A DNA stretch of 64,000 bases from Austropuccinia psidii (lineage: Eukaryota > Basidiomycota > Pucciniomycetes > Pucciniales > Sphaerophragmiaceae): NCBI GenBank assembly GCA_023105745.1, contig JALGQZ010000009.1, positions 11,766,564 to 11,830,563 on the forward strand, read 5' to 3'. Of this stretch, positions 38,000 to 50,032 are shown piece after piece. Each line of letters begins with the position of its first letter. The first letter of the stretch is position 1. The translations under genes were made by a program, and so were the position numbers. The notes below the pieces were generated by a model. That model was not told where the DNA came from. It ran no database searches and saw only the letters and a program-made list of their open reading frames with translations.

Positions 38000-39728
38000 T
38001 GTCAGGTGTGGATATGAAGCTTTGATTAAAAATCAAGTACTTTTCCTGTACTCAAAATTTGTATAAAGTAAAATTGAATTAGGAATAGTAAATTTTAAGA
38101 TTTTTAAGAGAAACAACACCAAATTTATTCTTTTTAGCTTTTTTAGTATGAAAAAAGATTATTATGAATATTTATCCAAAAATACTCTACAAAAGATATT
38201 TGAGGCTATAAAGGAAATTTCTTCAAGAGAAATTTCAATTGGAATTAATTTAGAAAAAACTGCAAGCAATTGATATGAGAACCAAGTATCTAAAAAGAAT
38301 ATTAAAGAGAAAACACACCCATGAGTGACCAGAGTGAATTTTGAAACAAAGTGACAAAGTTCACAGTGATGAAAGATGCTTTAATTCACTTTTATGGTGG
38401 TTCAAGGGTAAAAGTTATTATAATAAGTTTTTCATGTGGTTAAAAGTTTCAAAATTATTTTGAAAGAGGTGGCTCAAATCTTTTATTGATTTTTTTAACA
38501 ATTTCTTAACTAATTATAAAAGGAAAGGATTCTAGCATGAAGAGAAAAGTGGTAAAAAGAAGATATTTTTTATAGCCAACAGTTTTCTTACTCCAAAAGT
38601 AGAATTTTCACTAATTAGTTGTGAGCAAAACACTGAAAACACAAAAGCCCATTATAGCATCATTGAACCCTGGTTTGGACAAAAGAAATGCTTTCTTTAG
38701 GAATTTTAGTCCCTTAAATCATTGATATAGTAATACTAAGCTTAGCACCTTCAAAACACATAATAATGTGTGCAAGAGACCTTAAAACCAGTTAAAACTG
38801 CTTTTACCAAGTTTTTTTTAACTTAAGGGTATCTTCACCCTCTTTAAAGCAGTTCAGACTGCCCTGGTTAGTATCAAAGCCTCATTATCAATTGAGTCAA
38901 AGTCCCTATGACTCAATTCCAGGTCATAATTCATGAAGGTTTACATTAATTTTGACATATAATGCCTTTCAGCAAGGAATCTGGGGGAGTCTGGCACCCT
39001 TGGAGCCAAGATTCCTTTTCCCTCCAAAAATTAATCTTTCCAAATTATTTTTTCTTTAATCCCTCATCATGTATTATACTAAATATTTGAATATGTAATT
39101 CAGTTAAAAATTTACAGTACACAACTGTTATTATAGATTCCACATATGTAAGTTCAAGTTCACTCATGTAATACATGCACACATTTTGACATTTTAATTG
39201 AAAATACTTCAATTCCTAATAACTTCTAAGCTACACACTGCACCTCAATTTTAATAAAATATTGAATTTTTAGCACCACATGTGGTGTGAATTGAATTTA
39301 AGTTTTGAGGATTTTCAGATTTTCACTCAGAAAATACTAAACACTTAATTTAAGCTTATCTAGAGTTTAGTTACAGAATTTTCACCCAGGGGTGACCCCA
39401 CATAATGTTTTATGATGAATCCAATGGTGGAACAATTTTAATAAGCTTATTTATTTAAGAAAAGTTGTAATAACTTTGAGCAAATTTTTTCCAAAGGATA
39501 ACTTATTTTAATGTTTTTGATAAAAATTTATTTTTACTTGATTTTTCACAATTTTAGTTTTAATGTAATTTACAGTTAAATTATAATTATTTTTTTAATC
39601 TTGTATTCAAATTCTATATCTATTATTTAATTTTTTATATATTCAAAAATAAATTTAGTATTTTTTTTATAAGTTTATTTTATTCTTTGTGGTCTTTTGG
39701 GTATATAAAAATACCTCTAAGGCTCACA
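38000..39728 (-). mobile_element. 5' LTR of the Ty3 element
   Basis: In minus orientation it starts TGTGAGCCTTAGAGG at 39728 and ends CATATCCACACCTGACA at 38000. It is visibly diverged from the 3' LTR across its length, for example in the first 100 bp of each. Confidence 0.9.
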
Positions 39729-39765
39729 ACCAACATTTTTTTGTCTAGGAATTTGTCAAATCCAA

Positions 39766-41491
39766 AGGGGTCTAATATAGATATTATAAAAATATCCCAA
39801 AACATTTTATTATGAAGCTTAAATGAATGATAAATTATATAAATATAAAAATCTAACAAAAAACTGCAAAGAATATTTCTACTTTCAAAAACTGAATCAA
39901 AAAGAAATTTTCAAAAAAGCTTTGAAAATAAACCAATTTTTGGAGAAAATGAATAAAAACTATTATGCATTTTTTCCCAATAAATAATGTTATACAAGAA
40001 TTTTTTCACCATTTCATTCCTCATGAAATTTCATGTGGACTCATCTCTGAGTTAAATTTCTTTAACTCAACTCTAAATAAGCTCAAATTAAGTTGAAATC
40101 ATTTTCTGTATCAAAATCTATAAATTCTAAAGACTTTAAGCTACTTCATACCACAAGAGGTGTCAACCTTTTTTTTGTGTTAAAATTAAGTTGTGGTGTG
40201 AAGTTTAGAAGGTATAATTAGTTGAAGTATTTTCATTTGGGATTTCAAAGTTTGTGTGTTTATTGAATAAGTGAGCTTGAATTCAAATATAAAAAATAAG
40301 TAATTCAATCAGTTTACTATAATTTTTTTGAATTTAAGTACATATTTAATAGTTTAAATTTAACACAATTGGAGGAATTGAAATAAAATAAATTCCAAAG
40401 ATTGAATTTTGGAGGAAAAGGAATCTTAGCTACAAGTGTACCAGAATCCCCCAATTTCTTTTCTGAAAGTAATGGGTTGTCAAAACCCAAGAAAAAAATT
40501 CCATTAATTTTGGCCTGTAGTTTAGTCACATGATCTGTGGCTCAATTGATGATGAGGTTTTGATACCAACAAGGGAAGCTTCAGCTGTTTCCAAGAGTTT
40601 GAAGCTACTCTAAGTTGAAGTACAAACCTCAAAAACACATTTTTTACCATTTTCAAGGCTCTTGCACAAGATTTGATGTGGTTTGGAGGCTTAAAGCCAA
40701 CTATTAATAAAGTAATGGCTTTCTTACATGACTTAAATGTCTAAAACAAGCCTTTTTTAGTCTAAACCAGGGTTCAATGATTGCAAAATGGGACTTTCTG
40801 TTTTCAGTGTTCTTCTCAGTACTTTTGAGATTAAATTACAATTTTTGAGAAAGACAATTGGTGGCTATACAAGCATATCTTCTTCTCCCCATCCCTTTCT
40901 TTTTTTTAATTAGCCAAAACATTTATAAACCAATCAATAAAAATTTATAAACCAATCAATAATATATTCAAACAACCATTCTCAAATAATTTCAGACCTT
41001 ATAATCATGTTTCAAAGTAATTAAAACTATATTTTTTGAATGTTAATATGCATTTTTACCCTAGAATCATCCCAGAAGTGAATTAGAGCATCTTTTATCA
41101 CTTTATGCTTTGTCAATTTGTTTCTAGATTATCAGAGGCTAATTTTGGGTGTTTTTTCTATTTAATATTCATTTGAGAGATTCTCTTCTAATATTTATTT
41201 CCTGAAGTTTTTTTGGTCAAATGATTACAATTGAAATTTCTCTTGAAGAAATTTTTTGTAGCCATAAATATCTCTTGTAGAGAATTTGGTATTATTTTTT
41301 ATTTTTGATAAAAAAATGAATTTCTATAATAATATTATAATATATTCACAAATCTAAAAATCAATAATTTTGGCTTTTTTACTTTAAAAGCTCCCAAAAT
41401 TAGAATTTTTACATAATTCTATCTTATACAAATTTTCAGGACAAGAAAATTACTAGATTTTTTATCAGATCTTCATATACAAACCTTTGTA
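39766..41491 (+). mobile_element. Old LTR of the same family
   Basis: It matches the LTR family in plus orientation: TTTTTCACCATTTCATTCC near 40004 matches 547-570, AACTCAACTCTAAATAAGC at 40065 matches 611-630, and CTTGAAGAAATTTTTTGTAG near 41240 matches 1785-1805. The end near CATATACAAACCTTTG is a mutated CATATCCACACCTTA. The first ~200 bp are poorly preserved, so the start is approximate. No target duplication is visible. Confidence 0.7.
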
Positions 41492-44400
41492 GCTTAGAGG
41501 ATTAAGGAAAAGGCTAATTAACATAGAGGCTTTCTGCATGCAGGGTAAATTATTGATTTATAAAAAAATTCTCCCTCTCCTAGTTGGTAAGGGGGATGTC
41601 TGAGGCTTAAATATGACAAGATCAAAGGCTCAAGCCATAGTAGCAACATTTTCAAATCTTAGGGTATGGCTGAAAAGAAATTATCTGGGTCATTCAGGAA
41701 TATTAGCCAGTATTTTAGATAATCTCAGAGGTTTCAAGAATTTCTATGAAGTGTTAAGGAAATTAATGATAAAATAATATTGTGGTAAAACAGATAAATT
41801 TAAGCCACAAATTTAACTTTGAAGATGTACATAAAATGAGAAAAACATCATAAAATCAGATAATAACTATTATCTTACTTACAATCACCTACTTACAGGA
41901 GTGATTGAATTAAAAACAAAAGATATTTTAGTAATCTCATCTCCACTATAGCTTCATAAAGAAGCCTTAACCCATACAATATATATCAAAATCTTAACAA
42001 TCACCCATAAATGCAGGAAAACCCCTTCCTTCATAGTAAAAAAACTCATTGAATCCTCAAGTTACACATTCAATTGAAAAAATTACATGTAAGATATACA
42101 ATAATAAATTAATTGGAATTCATTAAGAAGACCTCCAATAAAGACAGACTCAAGGGACATAAATATATCCATAGTAACACCACTAAATTATATCACACAG
42201 ACTCACTGCATGCATAAATTATAATACATAAATTCATACAAGAAAATATCAGCTTAAAATTCAATCCCAAATAGCTCCCCAGCTCATGCATTGCCGATCC
42301 AAAACACCTTCATTATGACACAGACCCATCAATATATGCAACAAGATATATTGTATTACTAATGATAGCATGGGTAAGACTCGAAGATAACACAATTCTA
42401 TGAATAGCAGGAAATACATCACAGACATAGAACATCACCTGACCTGAATTTATATCTCAAAAAGAATAAACACAGCCAAGACCCCTGATAAATTACCCAG
42501 CCTCTTATACCAAGTCTGAAGTCCAACATATGAAAGAAAGATCCACAAAAATAATGTGACATTGACCTCACCAAAATCATATCATGTGAAAGAAAATAGG
42601 CATTGAAAAATAAAATACCCAGAAAAATGAAATCACCACATTCATTAAAGGAAAATTCAAGAAGATAAAGTCATAAAAAGCTCACCAAGAGAATCATGTG
42701 ACAAAATATAGTCTGTGCAGAATGGAAAACCTCACTAAGCCTCAAATCACCGGACACATGCAAGGAAAGTCCTTATCAAAAGTGGAGCCACATTATTAAT
42801 ACAATAGTGAAGAAAGTTTAAAAATACATTTCTCATGGAGGTCTCCCTGGGTTCTCAAAAAAACACAAATAGAAGGGTTCTCTCCCCCCATGAATCCTGA
42901 TCCTAAAAGCACAGTAAGAATTTATCCCTTACCTAGGAGATAGTCCAGTATATTAGTGTGTTATTGTATTTACCGGTTTCTAAGCTCAAGGTTTTTAGAG
43001 TTTTGAAATCTTACCTAGTAGCCAAGCTCAGTGGAAATTTGCTATTGAATAAAACTCTTTCTAGTTATCATAAAATCATTCATAGATATATAAAACCATC
43101 TTACTATTATCCAAAACCTAGCCTAAAATCTTTTGCTTTTCCATTTTAAATATAATATTACCCTTATTATATATTACCAACACCCCAGATCAAAAAGAAC
43201 ATGAATTTTATAAAAAGTATTATTTAAATATTGTTCTACTATACCATATTACCAAACCTATAAAGACTAGTACAAGAATTCAAACATTATCCTCAATAAT
43301 CAAGTTATGAGTATTTAATAACCAAGAACAAATTAATCACCAAATTTAAACAAGGAGAAACTTTTTACCAGCTAATTATCCCTTCAAATTTTTAAGCTAA
43401 ATTCATTACTGAAATTTATCTTCTTTTGATTTATTTAATAGTTCTATTAGAGACTTTTGATTTGGTTTTCTACTAAATATTTAAAGCCACTTACTCAATG
43501 TAATTTTTTGGTTTGTAACCATTAAGGAACATTTTTTGATTATTTTAGGGGGGTAGGCAATAAACCCTTTTCATCCTTGGTTACAAGATTTATCATAAAT
43601 TAAAAACTAGTTACTTTTCATTTCCCCCTCCAGGTACTGCCTCATTTTAATTCCCCACAACAGGAGTTCCTGAAATATTTTGAGCTTATTTCTAATTCAT
43701 TAAATTATATAGCTTCTTATCTATAATATTAATTGATATTAAATTAAAATAACATAGTAGTTATACTTCAATTCACCCATTAAAATAAAACTAACAATAA
43801 ATGGAAAAAAACATTAATTAAATCATAAAAGTGTATTCACTTTAATGGAAATCTACAAAAATTAAAATCAATAAAAATAAATCAAATTTAAAAAAGCATA
43901 TAATTTTTTGATTCAATTCAAGTTAAATTTAAATGAAAAATTTCAATTTGGTAAATTAATATTTTTATATGTTTTACAAAAAGTAATTCCAAAAATTATA
44001 TGATAATAAGGGGTGTCAAATCCCAAATTGAAAATATTTTTTTTTACACAAAATCCTTCATTTAAGCACCTTAATTACCAAACCAGAAAAATATGAATAC
44101 TTGATCCTTTGATGACACATCTTGCTAAATTCACTTAACTATGCATTGAAGATTTCTAAGTTTCATGAATAGATATTATATGAAGTTTAAGTAACAGTTC
44201 CTTCCAAACTCTTTTTACAGAAAAATACACACAATATTCAAGCTTATATTTCTTACTTGATTAATCCAAATACCGAATTCCAAAAACCTTATCAATAATC
44301 CCTTTTCTTAAAGGATTGAAGGCATTGCAGAGCTTACATTTTTTTGGACTATGATTCTGAGTATTTAATATTTATTTTATCATCAAATCTTTGGTAAAAA

Positions 44401-45713
44401 AAATCCTTAAAGGATCAATTTCATTTGAAAATGGTTTAATTCAAATATAACACAAATTAAGTTTATATAGAAAATCATATTAGAAACAACAGGATAACAT
44501 TTAATTTGAAAATTATTGAGCTTTCTCTCATTAGTAAATAATTATTAACAGTAAAACACTAGGGACCATGAAAGCCAAAATTCAATAAATATTCTCATAC
44601 TGTGATTTGAATATTTAATAGTAAAGGAGATAAAGACTCTAAAGGAATTTGAATTCTAAATAACAGTAAAAATATGGTTTGAATTTTTTGAAAAACTTTT
44701 TTTATTAAATAAAGCCTTATTTCATGTTTGAGAATTACTCAAAGGGAAATTTCAGCCATTTTTGAGGGTGTTTTCTCCCATGTTCATAATATTTAGTGTT
44801 CTTTCATTAATGAAAATTCTTGCTTTTATCCATTTATAATTTAATTTTAAGTCTCTTTATCTTTTTCTAGATTGATATTTTATACCTATGATGTCTGATA
44901 TCAGGGCTAGTGGAATAAAAAACGCTAATATTCTAATTTAAGATAAAATAATTTTATAGCTTATATCTTTATATATTCAATATAATTATACTTCCTCATT
45001 TTATCAGTGAATCTAATCAATTTTCATTATCTTATATTGGATTTTATATAAAAAGATCCTTTTCTTATTTCAGGATCTTCTTTTTAAAAGGAATATTAAC
45101 AAATTATTTCAAAAATTTCTAGAGGAAAGTATGCTTAATATTCCATTTTCAAGTAAAAAATACAATTAAATGTTAAATTTTGATTACTTATATACTTTAT
45201 GTAAAGTTTTAAAGAATAATTTACGCAAGCCTTTTATAATCCCCCCCTAAGGAAAATACAAGATAATTTTAAAAGGTTTAGCTTTAAGGCTATGTATCAT
45301 TAATTGAAAAATTTATGTTTGCCTTCAATCCTTTTCTATAAATATATCACTGATTTGTGTTTGTTAGAAAAATGATTACTCAATTTTTCTTGAATATTAA
45401 ATTTAATTCAATCAAAGAGTAACTATATTTGATTATTTTTTATTTTAATTAAAGATAATTCAGATTTTTTATCCAAGTTTTTTAATCATCTATTTCAGGA
45501 AGAAAAAAAGAAAGTATTACTTTGAGTTTTATAATATAAATATTTAATTTATTTATTAAAACTTTGGAAACATGAAGAATATATATGTAGATAATCATAA
45601 ACAAAAATCAAAAATTATCTCATATGATTATTTAATGATGAGAAATAAGATTATTCATAAATTCTAACAAAATAATCAAAAAGTATTTGACTCAATACCA
45701 TTCAATTTTTTAT
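41492..45713. other. AT-rich stretch with no recognisable gene
   Basis: No gene or mobile-element protein can be supported. 41900-42900 is relatively A- and C-rich on the plus strand. A lone Harbinger-like terminus (AAGGGGTGTCAAATCCC) occurs at 44009-44025. Confidence 0.45.
44009..44025. repeat. Isolated Harbinger-like terminal sequence
   Basis: AAGGGGTGTCAAATCCC resembles the terminal repeat of the element at 45717 (AGGGGGTGTCAAAG...CAAATCCC) with the middle missing. No partner in reverse orientation was found nearby other than the end of the intact element at 51620. Confidence 0.35.
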
Positions 45714-45716
45714 ATT

Positions 45717-45742
45717 AGGGGGTGTCAAAGTCACCAAATCCC
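45717..45742 (+). repeat. Left terminal inverted repeat of the Harbinger element
   Basis: AGGGGGTGTCAAAGTCACC then AAATCCC. It matches the reverse complement of 51595-51620 at 25 of 26 positions. Several further AAATCCC motifs follow within 150 bp. Confidence 0.92.
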
Positions 45743-45997
45743 GCCTTAAAATAACACGGGATTTGGAACCCAAATCCCAACACTAAATCCCAGGTTTTTT
45801 ATGTATAAATCCCATGGTATTTTAACTGAGTCCCCTGGTATTTTGACCAAATCCCATGCATCTGGGATTTCAGCTTGAAACCTAACCCAAATGAGTACTC
45901 ACAATTCATACCTGTACAACATGTTCTTCTGAACTCCATTTTGGACAATCTGACCAAACAGCTGATAGTCCATTTATACTTCATCATCCATATAATA

Positions 45998-47229
45998 ATG
46001 CCTCGATCCAAAGCAAGACAAATCAAGACAGACATGAAGATCACCTCTGGCCTGCCTCATCCATCAGGTCACTTAATACGTACAGATTATTTAACAATAA
46101 TTAATTGGCTTTCAGTCAAGTCCAATTTCGAGTCATGTTTTGGTACTAGCGGTTCAACAACTATTGGAAGACCTCCTTCCTCAAAGCAGCATGGGTTTCA
46201 GCTTATGGCCATTGAGGTCAACAAAAAATCACGAAATCGCCTAAACCTTAGTTCAAGCAGCATCCGAGATCGATGGCGAACATATAAAAAGAAATATATG
46301 GCAGCCAAAAAATTCGAAAACTTAACTGGGGTTGGAATAACGGAAGAAGATGAGAGTAAAGGAATAAAATCCATGAGTGAAAAGCTGGAAAGTATGTGTC
46401 CTTGCTATGCAGAAATGGATGTGCTCTTTGGCCACAAGCCCAATGTCACTCCCATTGCAAGCTATGATTCGCAAGAAAAAGACAGTCTCAATGGTGATGA
46501 TGATGATGTTTTGCTTGATAAGGTACGCTATGGTCTCTTCCTTTTTATACCTCAGATAATTAAAGCCCATTTGCTTTTCAAAGGAGAATAATCACTTGGA
46601 TTCACCTCACAATCTGGATCGTTTGCTTCATAATGAGGATAACTTGGTTCAAGTGGAAAACCTTCAAGATGATTTGGTAAGTACATTTAAGAGTCATATT
46701 TATTCACACCAATATTGATTATTCCTCCTTTGATCAGCAAAGTAAATCCATAATGCATTCAGCACAAAAGCGTAATCAAGCCATGACACCCAACTTGAAT
46801 GACAAGAGTGGTTCTAGGAAAAGGTCGCTGGATATGTTTGCACCTACTTATGCAAATATACTTGAATCACGGAACAAAGGTATGACTTGCAATTATGGAT
46901 ACTATTAAGAATCCTACTGACAAAATTCATGCTTATTAGCCCGTGAAATAAGTGATCATGCACATTTGGAGTGGGACAGGGAGAGGTGGAATGAAGAGAA
47001 AGTGTGCAACATGGAAAAACAACGGTTTGAAGAAGTCAAGCTACAAAAACAAATGGAGTTTGACGAGAAGCAAAATGCAAAGAAACATGAATTTGAAAAA
47101 GAAAAGTGGAATCGTGAATTGGAATTGAAGGAAAAGCAATGCCAGATGGATCTCACTATAGCGGCATTGTCATCAAGCAGGCCAATCGGGGAGCTGGAAC
47201 GCATTCTGGCATTAGTCAATAAAAAATAA
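45998..47229 (+). CDS. Myb/SANT-like DNA-binding accessory protein of the Harbinger element
   Basis: Four exons fit GT-AG introns of about 60 bp: 45998-46522, 46584-46676, 46738-46879 and 46940-47229, giving 349 residues in one frame. The N-terminal half (residues about 20-150) has the tryptophan-spaced helical pattern of a SANT/trihelix-type DNA-binding domain (YLTIINWLSVKSNFESCFG; IRDRWRTYKKKYMAAKKF). The C-terminal ~80 residues are highly charged and predicted coiled coil (WDRERWNEEK; FEKEKWNRELELKEKQ). PIF/Harbinger elements normally encode such a second protein, which binds the ends and brings in the transposase. An in-frame ATG upstream (45875) is less likely because it lies close to the terminus. 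A broken homologue with the same layout lies at 15625-16760. Confidence 0.8.
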
Positions 47230-48125
47230 CTTATTACATATGTGTAATGTGATCAATTTATATATGGTGCTTGTTTAATTATTGATCTTATGTCATGAAA
47301 TCTAACTCCACTTTATTACCAAAGGGAAATTTCAATTTTTATGCATAATTGATGCACCAACTTGCCATTCCAAGTGCATATGACATTTATTTGCAATTTG
47401 CGGCAGATTTGAAAATTTGGGCAAGTTTTGCATTGAGCATTGATATGAAGTCTGTTCAAAAATCAAATTCGATGACAGTTTTTTTCCTTTTTTATGAAAA
47501 TGTCATTTTATGGTTTGTTGGGAAATTTTTTCATCTTTTTCTATATATTTTTTTAAATTTAATGGTTATTTTTATTCTGAAGGGTTTCAACTTTTAAATG
47601 GGCAAAGTCCCTTGTTCAGTTGATTTTTGATTTTTAATTCTTAATTTTTAATTTGCTTTTTAAAGTTGATTTTTTCCTTTAATTTCATTTAATTTTTTTT
47701 TTTTTTTTACTGCTCACCCCTCCCAATTAAAAAAAAAAAACTTTTTTTAAATTTTTTTTTTTTGAATTTCAAATTTTAATTTTCATTTTTGCTTTTCACT
47801 CCTCCCTCTTAAAAAAAATCACCAAATTTTTTAAATTTGATTTGTCAATTCTCAATTATTTTTATTCTATTTTTATTTTTCACCCTTCCCTCTTAAAAAA
47901 AAACTCACTTTTTTCAAAATTCAGGTAAGTGAATTTCTCTTCTTTTTGTTCAATCACAATCCTTTTTTGCTAATTTTTTTTAAATTTTTCTGTAGGTAAT
48001 GTCCTTTTGGTCTTTTAAAATATTTTAATCATTTTTTTGCACCTCCCATCACCATCATCATCCACAACTCACCCACCCATCATTATTTCTTTCTTTTTTT
48101 ATAATCATCATCATACATCACTCAT
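47230..48125 (+). other. T-rich intergenic region inside the Harbinger element
   Basis: No gene is visible. It holds long T and A runs and a CAG|GTAAGT-like donor at about 47920. A pyrimidine-rich stretch ending TTCATGTAG lies at 48561, just before the dioxygenase start. These could be the ends of a leader intron for the downstream gene, but this is a guess. Confidence 0.35.
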
Positions 48126-48514
48126 CATTATCCATTTCCGACTTTTTTTTTTGGATTATGATCTTTACTAACCATCACTCATCATTATCCATTTCCTACT
48201 TTTTTTTTTGGATTATGATCTTTACTAACCATCACCCATCATTATCCATTTCCGACTTTTTTTTTTGGATTATGATCTTTACTAACCATCACTCATCATT
48301 ATCCATTTCCGACTTTTTTTTTTGGATTATGATCTTTACTAACCATCACTCATCATTATCCATTTCCGACTTTTTTTTTTGGATTATGATCTTTACTAAC
48401 CATCACTCATCATTATCCATTTCCGACTTTTTTTTTTGGATTATGATCTTTACTAACCATCACCCATCATTATCCATTTCCGACTTTTTTTTTTGGATTA
48501 TGATCTTTACTAAC
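48126..48514 (+). repeat. 57-bp tandem array upstream of the TET-like gene
   Basis: About 6.8 nearly identical 57-bp units occur; GGATTATGATC recurs at 48153, 48210, 48267, 48324, 48381, 48438 and 48495. The period is a multiple of three, so an open frame runs through the array with a 19-residue repeat. It has no codon-level sign of selection beyond that and ends in T-runs. It lies about 80 bp upstream of the dioxygenase start. I read it as a leader or promoter array and not as coding sequence. Confidence 0.9.
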
Positions 48515-48593
48515 CTTTTTTTTTCTTTTTTGTTTTAATTTTTGTTTTATTTGTTCATGTAGGGGTGGATTATTTATAAGGGTTTCTTTTTCA

Positions 48594-49945
48594 ATGTCAT
48601 TTCATTTCCCATCCCTTCCATCATCCTTAAAATTCAAAAAAAAATCTCCTCCTCCTTCTCATTCTTCCAATCAGTTTGATGATGTCATGGTTAGGACTAA
48701 ACCAGACTCAGCACATCATCAGAATGATTTGGAAGATGATGAAGCTCATATTACTCCTCTTGATGTCATGGTTAGGACTAAACCAAATATAGAACATCAT
48801 GAGGATAATAATACCAAATTAAATAATAAAAGAAAGCTCACCCGAAGCCAAAGACAACACATCCATGATTCAAAAGAAATAATGTCTCACCTTGGCCATT
48901 CCAAAAAAGAATTTAAAAACTTTTCCACAATTTCGATTGACAAGAAATCTTCAAATTCCTCATGGTTAAAACTTCCATCACTTAACACTCTCCCCCATCC
49001 TTATATCCTCATTAATAAAACATCCAAGCCGTTTTCGCCTGTCATCATATATGAAATAACCCCATTTGATAATTATTCTGGCCACTCTCAAATGCTGCAA
49101 AAAATCGTCATGACATTAATGTCCTTATCTCAAAATCGACAAGAAATTAAAACCAATAAGCAACTCGAAGGTGGCATTATGAAAGGTATTGGGTTTCGAT
49201 CTGGTTCTGATGCTGGAAAATCTGCAGGTGTGTGATCTTTTTGTCATATTCCCTTAATAATTACTGACTGATTACAAAATTATTAGGTGTTTACTCCAGA
49301 AAACCTGGTTTAACTCCTCATCAAATTGAAACAGATAACAATCAATGGATCAAGCTTCATGAATATGACGAATTCATTTACTCAAGAATCTCCCATTTTT
49401 CAAAATTAGCAGCAAATGAAAATCAATCATTAATGGAAGCAGCCCAATTACCCAACTTCAGTCAACTCAAATGGACTTCTGCCAATCCCAAGGAAGGATT
49501 CAAATCGTTTACCAATGTCATTGTCACCCAAGATGGATTTTTCAATAAGCCACACAAAGATTTAAACGATCTCAATGCCTGGACTTATGGTATTTTTTCT
49601 TTTGTATCAAAAAAAGATTTCCTTCCACTTCCTACTATCTTCACCCCCTCTGGACATGGCTTACACTTCCCTGAATTAAAAATGGAGATCGATTTTTCAA
49701 AAAAACCTGGCATCATGGAAATACTTTGGAAGACATCAACAATGGTTCATCATACAACAAAACCACCTCCAGAAATTATCAATCATGACACAATTACTCA
49801 TTTTGGATGTTCTTTTCAAATAAACCATAAGTTATTTAATGTAGGTGACAAATTCTTGAAAATGACACCCACCGAAATAAATTCAAGAGTCAATGGGTAC
49901 TTTGAACGAAATATGCAGGATCAAAAAAGAAGTAAAAAATGTTAA
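48594..49945 (+). CDS. TET-like 2OG-Fe(II) dioxygenase carried by the Harbinger element
   Basis: Two exons (48594-49227 and 49287-49945) join through a 59-bp GT-AG intron to give 430 residues. The N-terminal ~150 residues are basic and low-complexity, with a repeated DVMVRTKP motif. The C-terminal ~170 residues match the fungal Tet-like 2OG-Fe(II) oxygenase fold as I know it. The iron-binding HxD is H301-K-D303 in GFFNKPHKDLND. A strand pattern follows (GHGLHFPELKMEIDF), then PGIMEILW, a candidate distal histidine (H366/H367 in STMVHHTT) and the closing THFGCSFQI. Such enzymes oxidise 5-methylcytosine or related bases using 2-oxoglutarate and oxygen; activity here is inferred. The gene converges on the transposase gene, with stop codons 87 bp apart. 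A broken relative lies at 24549-25420. Confidence 0.78.
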
Positions 49946-50032
49946 TTGTAAATACTTTTATTTTATGAATAACATCTCCACTCCGTTGTATGCCATTAAA
50001 TTAAGTACATAAAACATTGGTCCTGAAGAAAT

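Larger units (their letters stand above)
28107..39728 (-). mobile_element. Full-length, inactive Ty3-type LTR retrotransposon
   Basis: Two LTRs in the same orientation (38000-39728 and 28107-29830) bound, on the minus strand, a primer site, gag, protease, RT, RNase H, integrase and a chromodomain-like tail, then a polypurine tract. The outer flanks are GCCAA (28102-28106) and ACCAA (39729-39733), a 5-bp target duplication with one G/A change. The two LTRs differ at many positions and all coding parts are frameshifted, so the element is old. A later solo LTR (30930-32730) sits within the integrase. Confidence 0.92.

Noticed and set aside
41613..41777. 54-codon open frame (MTRSKAQAIVATFSNLR...)
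   Set aside because: It looks mildly protein-like but is short and isolated, with no recognised relative or context.
42958..43149. 63-codon open frame
   Set aside because: No motif or context, and composition like the surrounding AT-rich DNA.
46322..46570. Minus-strand 82-codon open frame
   Set aside because: Antisense to the Myb-like gene, whose exons and introns fit on the plus strand.
48126..48514. CRISPR-like array
   Set aside because: Units are identical head-to-tail repeats without unique spacers, in a eukaryotic genome; this is a plain tandem array.
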